Shown here piece after piece: positions 38,701 through 46,605 of a stretch of DNA of 64,000 nucleotides (positions are counted from its first letter, which is position 1; each line of letters starts with the position of its first letter). The translations under genes were made by a program, and so were the position numbers. A model generated the notes under the pieces. That model did no database searches, was not told the origin of the DNA, and worked only from the letters and a program-made list of their open reading frames with translations. The DNA comes from Pseudomonas fluorescens (lineage in GTDB: Bacteria > Pseudomonadota > Gammaproteobacteria > Pseudomonadales > Pseudomonadaceae): the NCBI RefSeq assembly GCF_001902145.1, contig NZ_MRST01000024.1:310001-374000 (forward strand). The letters run 5' to 3'.

Positions 38701-39797
38701 AAACCTGGCTTCATTTAAGCCCCGAGGGCCGTGTGGGAACGTTGGGCGAATGGCCTTGCTGTGTCTGGCGAGCGCCGGATGACTGTCGACCGATGCATTT
38801 GGCTGACGCGGTTCGCGACCTGGAAGGGCAGCCTGTTCACTTGTTGTTGCCAATGGAAATGTGCAGTGCGTTACGCAGCCAGGCATGGCCCTCCAAGCGC
38901 CAGCCCGGCCCCCAGGCTGTTGCTTACGCCATAGAAGACCAGTTGGGCGAAGAGCTGGAGGCCGTGCATGCCGGGCTCGCTCAGCGTGACGCAATGGGTT
39001 GCTTCACGGTGCTGGTGACCCACAAGGCACGTTTCAAGGCGCTGTTGGATGAACTGGCAACGTTGGGCATCAAGGTGCGCAGTGTGCATGTCGACGCCGA
39101 CCTTCTTGGCGATGGCGGCCAGGTCGCGGTGCAGTGGTATGGCCGTCGGGTCGTGGGCGACCCCGTGCGCCTGGCGATGTCCGTTCCGGCCCTCAAGGCG
39201 CTGGAGCCATTGCTGGAAGCACCCCTGCAATGGCCTGACGAAGAGCAGAGCCGGGTTCATATCGAACGCGCGCTATGGGGCAACCCGGGTCAAACGATCG
39301 ATTTGCTGCAAGGTGAGTTTCGCCGGGTCGGATATGCCTGGCCCTGGTCAACCGTCGTGTTGGCGGCAGCCCTGGCGTGCGTGCTCGATTGGGGCTTCAC
39401 GCAGCTGCGTATCCAGTACGTCGAAGGGCAAGCCCAGCAGCTTTACGCGCAGAGTGTGGCGCGCTTCCAGGCGCTGTACCCGCAGCAGGCCCGTATTGTC
39501 GATCTCGCCGCGCAACTCAAGGCCGTGCAGGGCCAGAACCTGCGCGAGGCAAAGACGCCGCTGGTACGCCTGGTCAGCCTCGTCGAACAGGTTATTGGCG
39601 GCGCCGACGTGGAAGTCCACCGCATGGAGTTTCGGCGTGGCGATGGCTGGAAGATCCAGTTGACAGCCCATGACCTCGGCGCGCTTGCCCGCTTGCAGGA
39701 ACAAGGACGCCAGAGCGGCATGCCGGTGCGCATGGGCAGCGCCAGCAAGGAAGGTAATCGTGTTCAAGCCGTGCTGATGCTGGAGGACCCGTCATGA
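38697..39797 (+). CDS. gspL: Type II secretion protein GspL
   Basis: 366 residues. An actin-like cytoplasmic domain (1-215) that binds GspE, one membrane segment (about 222-240; WSTVVLAAALACVLDWGF), and a periplasmic ferredoxin-like domain that pairs with GspM. Sequence conservation is low, as normal for GspL, so the call leans on domain layout and position. Confidence 0.9.
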   Translation: MKTWLHLSPEGRVGTLGEWPCCVWRAPDDCRPMHLADAVRDLEGQPVHLLLPMEMCSALRSQAWPSKRQPGPQAVAYAIEDQLGEELEAVHAGLAQRDAMGCFTVLVTHKARFKALLDELATLGIKVRSVHVDADLLGDGGQVAVQWYGRRVVGDPVRLAMSVPALKALEPLLEAPLQWPDEEQSRVHIERALWGNPGQTIDLLQGEFRRVGYAWPWSTVVLAAALACVLDWGFTQLRIQYVEGQAQQLYAQSVARFQALYPQQARIVDLAAQLKAVQGQNLREAKTPLVRLVSLVEQVIGGADVEVHRMEFRRGDGWKIQLTAHDLGALARLQEQGRQSGMPVRMGSASKEGNRVQAVLMLEDPS

Positions 39798-40225
39798 GGG
39801 GGCTGCAAGCCTGGAATGCATTGTCGTCGCGTGACCGTTTTCTGCTCAAAGGGTTGGCAGTGTTTTTGATCGGTGTGCTGCTGCTCCAGACGCTATGGCT
39901 ACCTGGTCGGGAGCGGTTGGCCAACGCTGAACGGTATCACCAGCAACAATTGCTGTTGGCGCAGCAGGTTCAACGCGCCCAGCCGCAGCTTACCGGGCCC
40001 GCGGCCGTCCAGCCTTCGGCATCGAGTATCAACGACAGCGCCGAAGCGTCGGGGCTTGATGTTACCCAGGTCGAGGTACAAAACGAGCGCCTGCGTTTGA
40101 GCCTCAACGGCGAGGCAGAGGCATTGCTCAACTGGTTGGCAGTATTGGAGCGAGACGTGGGTACCTTCGAGGTGCTCACGCTGGTGAAGCGCGCAGATCG
40201 TCTTGAGGCTCACATTGAGCTGTAG
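39794..40225 (+). CDS. gspM: Type II secretion protein GspM
   Basis: 143 residues: short cytoplasmic N-terminus (WNALSSRDRFLLKG), one membrane segment (about 20-36; AVFLIGVLLLQTLWLPG), then a coiled-coil and ferredoxin-like periplasmic domain. It is the last gene of the operon, overlapping gspL by 4 bases. No gspN or gspO follows. Confidence 0.9.
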   Translation: MRGLQAWNALSSRDRFLLKGLAVFLIGVLLLQTLWLPGRERLANAERYHQQQLLLAQQVQRAQPQLTGPAAVQPSASSINDSAEASGLDVTQVEVQNERLRLSLNGEAEALLNWLAVLERDVGTFEVLTLVKRADRLEAHIEL

Positions 40226-40266
40226 CTCGTGGCAACTATGGGCTGGATTTTTACAGGTGTACTTGG

Positions 40267-40884
40267 ATGAAATTGTCAGGTGATCAAACGATGAAAACTT
40301 CCCGTTATTCAGCGACTCAAAAATGGCTGCATTGGGTCTCGGCCATCGTCATTCTGTGGTCATTGCTGTCCGGCTTCTACGTAGCTGTGTTTACTGTTCC
40401 TGAATCGGTCAAAGCGTGGGTCGGGTTCTTCAAGGTGTCATTGACCGCCCTCTATATCCCCGTATTTGTCTTGAGGGTTTATTGCTCCTTTACCCACGGT
40501 CTGGATGCATTCGTCAAACGTTCGCCGCAGGAGTGGCTGGCGCTCTTGGTTCATAAGGCTATGTATGGGGTATTGGGTGTGGTGCTGGTGACTGGCGTGT
40601 TGATGATGGATCGTGCGATCAATATCTTTAATCTGGTCTTCATTCCACCGTTCGACAGTGACCCGGCCGAGATTGCCGCGTTCACTCGCGTGCATGTCTT
40701 GTCCTGCGTGGTATTGCTGCTGGTGCTGATGGCGCATATCGGCGCGGTTGTTCTGCATGAGCTTCGGGGCAATCGGGTGATGGCCAGGATGTCGTTCGCC
40801 GAGGACCTCAGGCTGAGGCCAGCGGCGGCAACTTCGCCAGCTTCAACGCCACCAGCAAGGCGCCAACCAACAGAGCGACGATGA
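40267..40884 (+). CDS. Cytochrome b561 family membrane protein
   Basis: A four-helix di-haem b561 protein of 205 residues from the first ATG. Candidate haem His residues are in KWLHW (helix 1), LVHKAMY, TRVHVLS and MAHIGAVVLHEL. Members transfer electrons from quinol to superoxide or other acceptors in the inner membrane. Two ATGs (40267 and 40291) each have an AGGTG-type ribosome site 7 bases upstream; the later gives MKTSRYSATQKWLHW. The last 25 codons, rich in Ala/Pro/Arg, overlap the 3' end of the opposite MFS gene by 77 bases and may be a recent extension. Confidence 0.85.
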   Translation: MKLSGDQTMKTSRYSATQKWLHWVSAIVILWSLLSGFYVAVFTVPESVKAWVGFFKVSLTALYIPVFVLRVYCSFTHGLDAFVKRSPQEWLALLVHKAMYGVLGVVLVTGVLMMDRAINIFNLVFIPPFDSDPAEIAAFTRVHVLSCVVLLLVLMAHIGAVVLHELRGNRVMARMSFAEDLRLRPAAATSPASTPPARRQPTERR

Positions 40885-42076
40885 ACGCGCCAATCCCGTT
40901 CCAGCCGGCAAAGTGCCAGAAAAAGCCTCCCGCCGTGCCGGCAATACTCGACCCCACATAGTAACAAAACAGGTACAGCGAAGACGCCTGCCCCTTGGCC
41001 TTGACCGCGCGGCGGCCGATCCAGCTGCTGGCCACCGAGTGGGCGCCGAAGAATCCAAACGTGAACACCAGCATGCCCGGCACCACCAGCCACAGCGATG
41101 TGAACAGGGTCAGGGCCATGCCGGCGAGCATCAGCACGATGGTGCCCCATAGCACGCGGCGGCGGCCGAGGCGGTCGGCCAGGGAGCCGATCTTGGCCGA
41201 GCTGTAGATGCCCGAGAGGTACACCACTGACAGCAGGCCGACCACCGCCTGGCTCAGATCGTAGGGGGAGGCCAGCAGGCGATAGCCGATGTAGTTGAAC
41301 ATCGTCACGAAGGCGCCCATCAGCAGGAAGGCTTCGAGAAACAGCCACGGCAGGCCGGCGTCCTTGAAGTGCATGACAAAGCCGTCCACCAGGCTGCGTG
41401 GCTTGAGGCTGCTGGCGCGGAAGTTGCGCGATTCGGGGAGGATCTTCCAGAACACCGTGGCAGCGATCAATGCCAGGGCGCCGATGATCAGCATTGCAGT
41501 GTGCCAACTGACGAAGTCGATCAACACGCCGATGATCAGGCGCCCGCTCATGCCGCCAATCGCGTTGCCGCCGATGTACAGGCCCATGGCCAGGCCGATG
41601 TGCTGCGGGTGGATCTCTTCGCTGAGATAGGTCATGGCCACGGCGGCCAGGCCGCTCAAGGACAGGCCCACCAGTGCGCGCATCAACAGGATGCCCTCCC
41701 AGCTCGGCATCAAGCCGCTGGCGATGGTGGCCAGCGCCGCACAGAACAACGCCGCGACCATCACCGGCTTGCGCCCCAGCCTGTCGGATATCGGCCCGGT
41801 GATCAGCAGGCCGCAAGCGAGCATCGCGGTCGCGACGGACAGAATCAGGCTGCTTTGCGCCGCATTGATGGAAAACTCATGGGACAGCGCCGGCATCATC
41901 GGCTGTACGCAATACAACAGGGCGAACGTGGCGAAGCCGCCGGAAAACAGCGCGAGCACGGTGCGCATGAACATCGGCGTGCCTTTTTCGATGTACGCGC
42001 CGTTGAGCTGCGCCACCACGTCATCAAGGGCTGAGGGCGGGGTGTGTTGGGCAAGTGGAGCAACAGCAGGATTCAC
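40808..42076 (-). CDS. MFS transporter, YnfM-like drug/arabinose-efflux type
   Basis: A 12-helix major facilitator of 422 residues. The family signature ISDRLGRKPV lies between helices 2 and 3, and its echo SLADRLGRRRV between 8 and 9. The GTG start at 42076 has GAGG 6 bases upstream. The in-frame ATG further upstream (42202) would overlap the divergent lysR start and lacks conservation. The adjacent divergent LysR gene is the likely regulator. The substrate is unknown. Confidence 0.88.
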   Translation of the reverse strand: MNPAVAPLAQHTPPSALDDVVAQLNGAYIEKGTPMFMRTVLALFSGGFATFALLYCVQPMMPALSHEFSINAAQSSLILSVATAMLACGLLITGPISDRLGRKPVMVAALFCAALATIASGLMPSWEGILLMRALVGLSLSGLAAVAMTYLSEEIHPQHIGLAMGLYIGGNAIGGMSGRLIIGVLIDFVSWHTAMLIIGALALIAATVFWKILPESRNFRASSLKPRSLVDGFVMHFKDAGLPWLFLEAFLLMGAFVTMFNYIGYRLLASPYDLSQAVVGLLSVVYLSGIYSSAKIGSLADRLGRRRVLWGTIVLMLAGMALTLFTSLWLVVPGMLVFTFGFFGAHSVASSWIGRRAVKAKGQASSLYLFCYYVGSSIAGTAGGFFWHFAGWNGIGAFIVALLVGALLVALKLAKLPPLASA

Positions 42077-42200
42077 GAGGGACCTCGGGGAGGAAAGTCT
42101 GCCAGGACTGACAATACGAAAAAGAATATAGCTGGCTAATGATTCTTTCCAATATATTGTTCGACCTGTTTGATAGCTTTTACGACCTAATGAGGCTTGC

Positions 42201-43094
42201 ATGGAATTTCGCCATTTGCGCTACTTCATCGCCGTTGCCGAAGAGCTGCACTTCGGCCGCGCCGCGCAGGTGCTGGGCATCTCGCAGCCGCCCCTGAGCC
42301 AGCAGATCCAGGCGCTGGAACACGAGCTGGGCGCACGCTTGTTCGAGCGTACCAATCGTCGGGTCGAGCTGAGCGAGGCCGGGCGTTTGTTCTTGCAAGA
42401 GGCACGGCTGGTGCTGGCCCAGGTCGACAAGGCGGCAGATGTGGCGCGGCGTGCGCAGTTGGGGGAACTGGGTGAGTTGAAGATCGGCTTCACCTCGTCT
42501 GCGCCGTTCAACGCCAGCATTCCCAGGGCGATCTTTGCCTTCCGCCAGGCGTTCCCGGCGGTGCATCTGAACCTGCAAGAAATGAGCAGCACCCAAGTGG
42601 CTGAGTCGCTGGTGGATGAGTCGATCCAGGTCGGGCTGATGCGGCCTTTGCCCTTGCCGGACTCGTTGAGCGTGGTCGAGCTGATGCGCGAACCCTTGGT
42701 CGCGGTACTGAGCGCCGGCCACCCGTTGGCGCAAGGCAGTGAGCGCGGCCTGCACCTGGCACAGTTGGCCGAAGAGCCTTTTGTGTTCTTCCCGCGCAGT
42801 TACGGCAGCGGTCTGTACGCGCAGTTGCTCAACCTGGCCCGCGACGCCGGGTTCAGCCCACACTTTGCCCAGGAAGCGGGGGAGGCGATGACCATCATCG
42901 GCCTGGTAGCGGCGGGGTTGGGGGTGTCGGTATTGCCGGCGTCATACCAGCGCATCCGCATCGATGGCGTGGTCTATCGCACCTTGCTGGACCCAGAGGC
43001 GATGACAGCGGTATGGCTGGTACAGCGCAAGGGCGCGCAAACGCCGATGGCGAAGGGGTTTGTGGAGTTGTTGACGCGTAGGGCGTCGGTGTAG
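42201..43094 (+). CDS. LysR-family transcriptional regulator
   Basis: 297 residues. The N-terminal winged helix-turn-helix (2-60; FRHLRYFIAVAEELHFGRAA, LGISQPPLSQQIQ) is followed by a periplasmic-binding-type effector domain (about 90-290). It is divergent from the MFS gene across 124 bases that include AT-rich T-N11-A-like sequence, the arrangement expected of a LysR regulator controlling its neighbour and itself. The ligand is unknown. Confidence 0.95.
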   Translation: MEFRHLRYFIAVAEELHFGRAAQVLGISQPPLSQQIQALEHELGARLFERTNRRVELSEAGRLFLQEARLVLAQVDKAADVARRAQLGELGELKIGFTSSAPFNASIPRAIFAFRQAFPAVHLNLQEMSSTQVAESLVDESIQVGLMRPLPLPDSLSVVELMREPLVAVLSAGHPLAQGSERGLHLAQLAEEPFVFFPRSYGSGLYAQLLNLARDAGFSPHFAQEAGEAMTIIGLVAAGLGVSVLPASYQRIRIDGVVYRTLLDPEAMTAVWLVQRKGAQTPMAKGFVELLTRRASV

Positions 43095-43181
43095 GCCGGG
43101 TCACATATCAGGTAACGCAACCAGCTTAGTTATTTGCTCTAAATTTGCGCAAAATCGCTTTTTTCAGGCGAGTGGATACGG

Positions 43182-43568
43182 ATGGCACTTCTCTATCAGC
43201 CCAAGGAGGGCAGCGTGTTGATTTGTGATTTTCGTGGCTATGAGGTGCCGGAAATCATCAAGATTCGACCCGTTATTGTGATACGCAAACACCGAACCAA
43301 TAAGCTGCTCGTAACGGTGGTCCCCCTGAGTACTACCGCTCCACAGCAGATGCTGGAGCATCATTTGCAGCTTGATAGCCACCTTCACGGAGCGAACCCG
43401 AGCTGCTGGGCTAAATGCGATATTGTCGCGACAGTAAGCTTGGGCCGATTGGACCGAATCAAAAGTAAAGATCGTCATGGCAAACGAACTTACAAAATAG
43501 CCGAACTTACCCATGATCAGTTTTCGGCGATAAAAGCGGCGGTGCGCAGCGCGCTTGGGTTGCGATAA
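43182..43568 (+). CDS. Orphan PemK/MazF-like toxin-family protein
   Basis: 128 residues. The N-terminal PKEGSVLICDF, the KIRPVIVIRKH strand and VVPLSTTAP are the landmarks of the PemK/MazF endoribonuclease fold. No antitoxin is recognisable: the 87 bases upstream are too short, and downstream lies a structured RNA candidate. A 12-base direct repeat GGATACGGATGG occurs at 43174-43185 (spanning the start codon) and at 43573-43584 (just after the stop). It may be a solitary toxin, a non-toxic relative, or have an RNA antitoxin. Confidence 0.75.
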   Translation: MALLYQPKEGSVLICDFRGYEVPEIIKIRPVIVIRKHRTNKLLVTVVPLSTTAPQQMLEHHLQLDSHLHGANPSCWAKCDIVATVSLGRLDRIKSKDRHGKRTYKIAELTHDQFSAIKAAVRSALGLR

Positions 43569-43602
43569 AGCGGGATACGGATGGGCGGCGTTTTGCCACT
43601 GA

Positions 43603-43630
43603 TTGCAGGTAATCTGTTTTCAGGCATACT
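43603..43630 (+). promoter_or_regulatory. Possible promoter of the structured RNA
   Basis: -35 TTGCAG (43603-43608) and -10 CATACT (43625-43630) with a 16-base spacer. Matches are moderate; the position fits a transcript starting near 43637. Confidence 0.35.
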
Positions 43631-43636
43631 GGCCGA

Positions 43637-43764
43637 GTTCCCGAAAGGGGCTTGTGAGACTCTGAGGATCCTGGGTAACCAGCCATCGCAGAGCCAGGCA
43701 GGAAGCGGCGATGACAAGCCAACCTGTTTGTGAAGAGGGCGCCGAAAGGCGCCCTTTGTCGTTT
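43637..43764 (+). ncRNA. Candidate structured small RNA
   Basis: About 128 nt with no open frame. Predicted structure: CCC[GAAA]GGG (43640-43649); a closing stem GGCTTGT (43649-43655) / ACAAGCC (43714-43720); inside it CTGG[GTAA]CCAG (43671-43682) and CATCGC / GCGATG (43684-43689 / 43708-43713); then a strong terminator. The two inner hairpins and the closing stem form a three-way junction, the two helices near 43713/43714 stacking directly. Two GNRA tetraloops and the terminator are typical of real RNAs. I do not recognise the family. It could be a small RNA or the leader of a lost gene. Confidence 0.55.
43737..43764 (+). terminator. Rho-independent terminator of the small RNA
   Basis: GGGCGCC (43737-43743) / GGCGCCC (43748-43754) with a GAAA loop, followed by TTTGTCGTTT. 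It lies between convergent units and may also stop the operon on the other strand. Confidence 0.85.
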
Positions 43765-43770
43765 CTGGCC

Positions 43771-44166
43771 TTACTGCATTCCGGCCGAGCGCAACCCCGC
43801 CAGAATATCCCGATCCAGCATGCTCACCCAACGGTTGTAGTTGCGATGGATCTTGCCGTCCTTGTAGCCCAGGTCGCGGCTGTCGCGGTAGGTGATGGCG
43901 TAGCTGTTGCGGGTGTAGCGGATGTCGATGGCGGCGTAGAACTGGCCGCGCACGGTGATCTCGGCCTGCACCAGTTGCGGGCTCAGCCGTTGTACCGTCC
44001 ACTCGCGTTTTTGCAGAGCGGCGACGATCACTTGCTTCATCTTTTCTTCGCTGACCTGGCTCGTGGTCGGCAACTGGTGCTGGGTGTTGAGCACCGGTTT
44101 GCTGGTGCACCCGGCGGTGGTCAGCAGGGCCAGGGTGATCAGGGTAGCGCGTAGCAGGGAAGACAT
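43771..44166 (-). CDS. Small lipoprotein at the 3' end of the aryl polyene cluster
   Basis: 131 residues with a lipobox ending TTAGC (Cys at 20), so a predicted lipoprotein. The rest is a compact alpha/beta domain (MKQVIVAALQKREWTVQRL, IDIRYTRNSYAITYRDS). No function is known to me. It starts 26 bases after the apeR stop and is probably the last gene of the operon; the shared hairpin at 43737-43754 follows it. Confidence 0.75.
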   Translation of the reverse strand: MSSLLRATLITLALLTTAGCTSKPVLNTQHQLPTTSQVSEEKMKQVIVAALQKREWTVQRLSPQLVQAEITVRGQFYAAIDIRYTRNSYAITYRDSRDLGYKDGKIHRNYNRWVSMLDRDILAGLRSAGMQ

Positions 44167-44192
44167 TCCGTTTTCTCCAGTCGATTAAAAAG

Positions 44193-45419
44193 TCAGGCCC
44201 AGCGGCGGAAGATCAACGAGGTGTTGACGCCGCCGAAGGCAAAGTTGTTGTTCATCACGTAGTCGTTGTGCATCTGGCGAAAGCCACCTTGCAGGTAGTC
44301 CAGCTCGCCGCATTGCGGGTCGACCGCGTCCAGGTTGAAGGTGTGCACGTACTGGTCGCGGTTCATCATCTCGATGCTGAACCACGATTCCAACGCCCCG
44401 CACGCACCCAAGGTGTGCCCCAGGAAGCTTTTCTGCGAACTGATCGGCATACGGCTGCCAAACAGGCTGCTGGTGGCCAGGGTTTCAGCGATGTCGCCCT
44501 GATCGGTGGCCGTGCCGTGGCCGTTCACGTAGCCGATGGCGGACGGTTCAAGACCTGCGTCTTCCAGGGCCAGCTCCATGGCGCGGCGCATGGTTTTCTG
44601 TTCCGGACGGGTGGTGTGCTGGCCGTCGGCGTTGCTGCCGAAGCCAACCAGTTCAGCGTGAATATGCGCGCCCCGCGCCAACGCGTGCTCCAAGTCTTCC
44701 AGCACCAACATGCCGCCACCTTCACCGATCACCAGACCGTCGCGGCCGCTGTCGTAGGGACGCGGGCTGGTTTGCGGCGCATCGTTTTTCAGGCTGGTGG
44801 CGTACAGCGCATCAAACACCATGGCTTCGGTGGGGCACAGTTCTTCTGCGCCGCCGGCGAGCATCAACGGCAAGCGCCCGAACTTGATCGCCTCATAGGC
44901 GTAGCCGATGCCCTGGCTGCCGCTGGTGCAGGCGCTGGAGGTGGGAATCAGCCGGCCCGTGAGGCCAAAGAAGATGCTGATATTCGCCGCTGTGGTGTGG
45001 GGCATCATGCGCACATAGGAGTTGGCATTGAGCCCCTCGGCCACCGAGTTGAGCAGCATATTGCCGAACGCCTTGATCTCATCGGTGCTGCCGGTGGACG
45101 AGCCACAGGCCACGCCCATGCGCCCGTCCTTGATCGACTCGTCACCGAGCAAGCCGGCGTCCTGCAAGGCCTGTTCCGCCGCCCACACGGCCAGGCGCGA
45201 GACGCGACCCATGCTGCGCAGTTGCTTGCGCGTCCAGTGAGCGGGCACGACGAAATCGTCGATAGGGCCGGCCAGGCGCGTGTTCAATTCGGTAAAGCGG
45301 TCCCACTCATCCATGCGCCGGATGCCACTGCGGTTGGCGCGAAAGTTCGCGGCGATGGTGTTCCAGTCGCTGCCCAGGGAGGTCACGCCGGCCATGCCGG
45401 TGACGACGACGCGCTTCAT
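44193..45419 (-). CDS. apeR: Beta-ketoacyl-ACP synthase (ApeR-type KS)
   Basis: FabF-like condensing enzyme of 408 residues with intact triad: Cys164 in SSACTSG, His in NGHGTATDQ (about 300) and His in LGHTLGACG (about 337). In aryl polyene clusters the terminal KS probably begins or supports chain extension with the apeQ reductase. The ATG at 45419 overlaps the apeQ stop by one base (TGATG), showing translational coupling. A GTG two codons upstream is possible. Confidence 0.9.
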   Translation of the reverse strand: MKRVVVTGMAGVTSLGSDWNTIAANFRANRSGIRRMDEWDRFTELNTRLAGPIDDFVVPAHWTRKQLRSMGRVSRLAVWAAEQALQDAGLLGDESIKDGRMGVACGSSTGSTDEIKAFGNMLLNSVAEGLNANSYVRMMPHTTAANISIFFGLTGRLIPTSSACTSGSQGIGYAYEAIKFGRLPLMLAGGAEELCPTEAMVFDALYATSLKNDAPQTSPRPYDSGRDGLVIGEGGGMLVLEDLEHALARGAHIHAELVGFGSNADGQHTTRPEQKTMRRAMELALEDAGLEPSAIGYVNGHGTATDQGDIAETLATSSLFGSRMPISSQKSFLGHTLGACGALESWFSIEMMNRDQYVHTFNLDAVDPQCGELDYLQGGFRQMHNDYVMNNNFAFGGVNTSLIFRRWA

Positions 45420-46147
45420 CAGCACAAGCCTCCGTTCACGGCCAGCACCTGGCGCGTGATATAGCCGGCTTCAGCCGACATCAGGAAATTCACCGCGCCA
45501 GCCACCTCTTCCGGCGTGCCCATGCGTTGGGCCGGGATCATTTTCATCAGTTCTTCTACCGGCACGTTTTCATCCAGCATCGCGGTGTCGATCAGGCCCG
45601 GCGCCACGCAGTTGACGGTAATCTTGCGCTTGCCCAGCTCGATGGCCAGCGCCTTGGCTGCGCCAATCAAGCCGGCTTTGGACGCGCTGTAGTTGACCTG
45701 GCCGCGGTTGCCGATCAGCCCGGACACCGAGGTGATGCACACGATGCGCCCGGCGGCGCGGCGGCGAATCATCGGCATCATCACCGGGTGCAACACGTTG
45801 TAGAAACCATCCAGGTTGGTGCGCATCACCACATCCCAGTCGTCTTCCGACAAAGCAGGAAAGGCGCCGTCGCGGGTCAGGCCGGCATTGAGCACCACGC
45901 CGTAATAGGCGCCATGCTGCTCCACATCGGCCTCAAGGATCTCTTTGCACGCAGCGCGATCTGCCACGTCGAACTGCAGCACGCGTGCCTTGCGCCCCAG
46001 GGCTTGGACCTCGAGCTGTACCGCGTCGGCTTCGGCCCGACCGCTGCGGCAATGCAGCACGATGTCATGGCCGGCCTGGGCCAGGCGCAAGGCAATGGCG
46101 CGGCCGATGCCACGGCTGGAGCCGGTGACCAGTACGGATTCAGTCAT
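45419..46147 (-). CDS. apeQ: 3-ketoacyl-ACP reductase, FabG-like (ApeQ)
   Basis: Short-chain dehydrogenase of 242 residues. The NADPH motif TGSSRGIGRA lies at 8-17. The catalytic Ser (ITSVSGLIGN) and YSASK (about 151-155) are intact. It reduces the beta-keto group after each elongation step of polyene assembly. It overlaps both neighbours by a few bases, within the conserved KS-DH-KR-KS block. Confidence 0.92.
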   Translation of the reverse strand: MTESVLVTGSSRGIGRAIALRLAQAGHDIVLHCRSGRAEADAVQLEVQALGRKARVLQFDVADRAACKEILEADVEQHGAYYGVVLNAGLTRDGAFPALSEDDWDVVMRTNLDGFYNVLHPVMMPMIRRRAAGRIVCITSVSGLIGNRGQVNYSASKAGLIGAAKALAIELGKRKITVNCVAPGLIDTAMLDENVPVEELMKMIPAQRMGTPEEVAGAVNFLMSAEAGYITRQVLAVNGGLC

Positions 46148-46605
46148 GGCGTTTCGTCCTTCGATTCATCTAAATAGTTGGCCGCCTGGGGCGGTCGAAA
46201 TACGTTCAAGCGCGCGCTGGCCTGGATGCCGTCGCCGGTGAGGTGGCATTCGAACACACCCATGCCGTTGTCGTCTTCCAGGGAGCGCAGGCCGTGGATG
46301 TTCAGTTCGGCGCCGGCCGGGAAGTGTTCCACGTTGCACTCAAATTTACGTGTGCCCAACAGGAAACCCAGCTCCACGGCCTTGCCTTGCTGGCGCGCAT
46401 GGCAACCGGCATAAGCGGCGACGCTTTGCGCCATCAGCTCGATACCGACCCAGGCCGGCAGACTGCCGTCGGCACGGTTGAACAGGCCGCCGGACTTGAC
46501 GGTGACGCGGGTGTGGATCTGCTCTTCATCGAACGACAGCACCTGGTCGATCAGGATCATGTCGCCCGCATGGGGCAGCAGTTCGGCAAGTGGCCAATCG
46601 ATCAT
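46144..46605 (-). CDS. apeP: Hotdog-fold 3-hydroxyacyl-ACP dehydratase (ApeP)
   Basis: 153 residues of the FabZ/FabA-like hotdog fold. The catalytic His is in LLPHAGDM (near 12) and the acidic partner in WVGIELMAQSVAAYAG. It removes water to create the conjugated double bonds. It overlaps apeO and apeQ by 4 bases each. Confidence 0.88.
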   Translation of the reverse strand: MIDWPLAELLPHAGDMILIDQVLSFDEEQIHTRVTVKSGGLFNRADGSLPAWVGIELMAQSVAAYAGCHARQQGKAVELGFLLGTRKFECNVEHFPAGAELNIHGLRSLEDDNGMGVFECHLTGDGIQASARLNVFRPPQAANYLDESKDETP

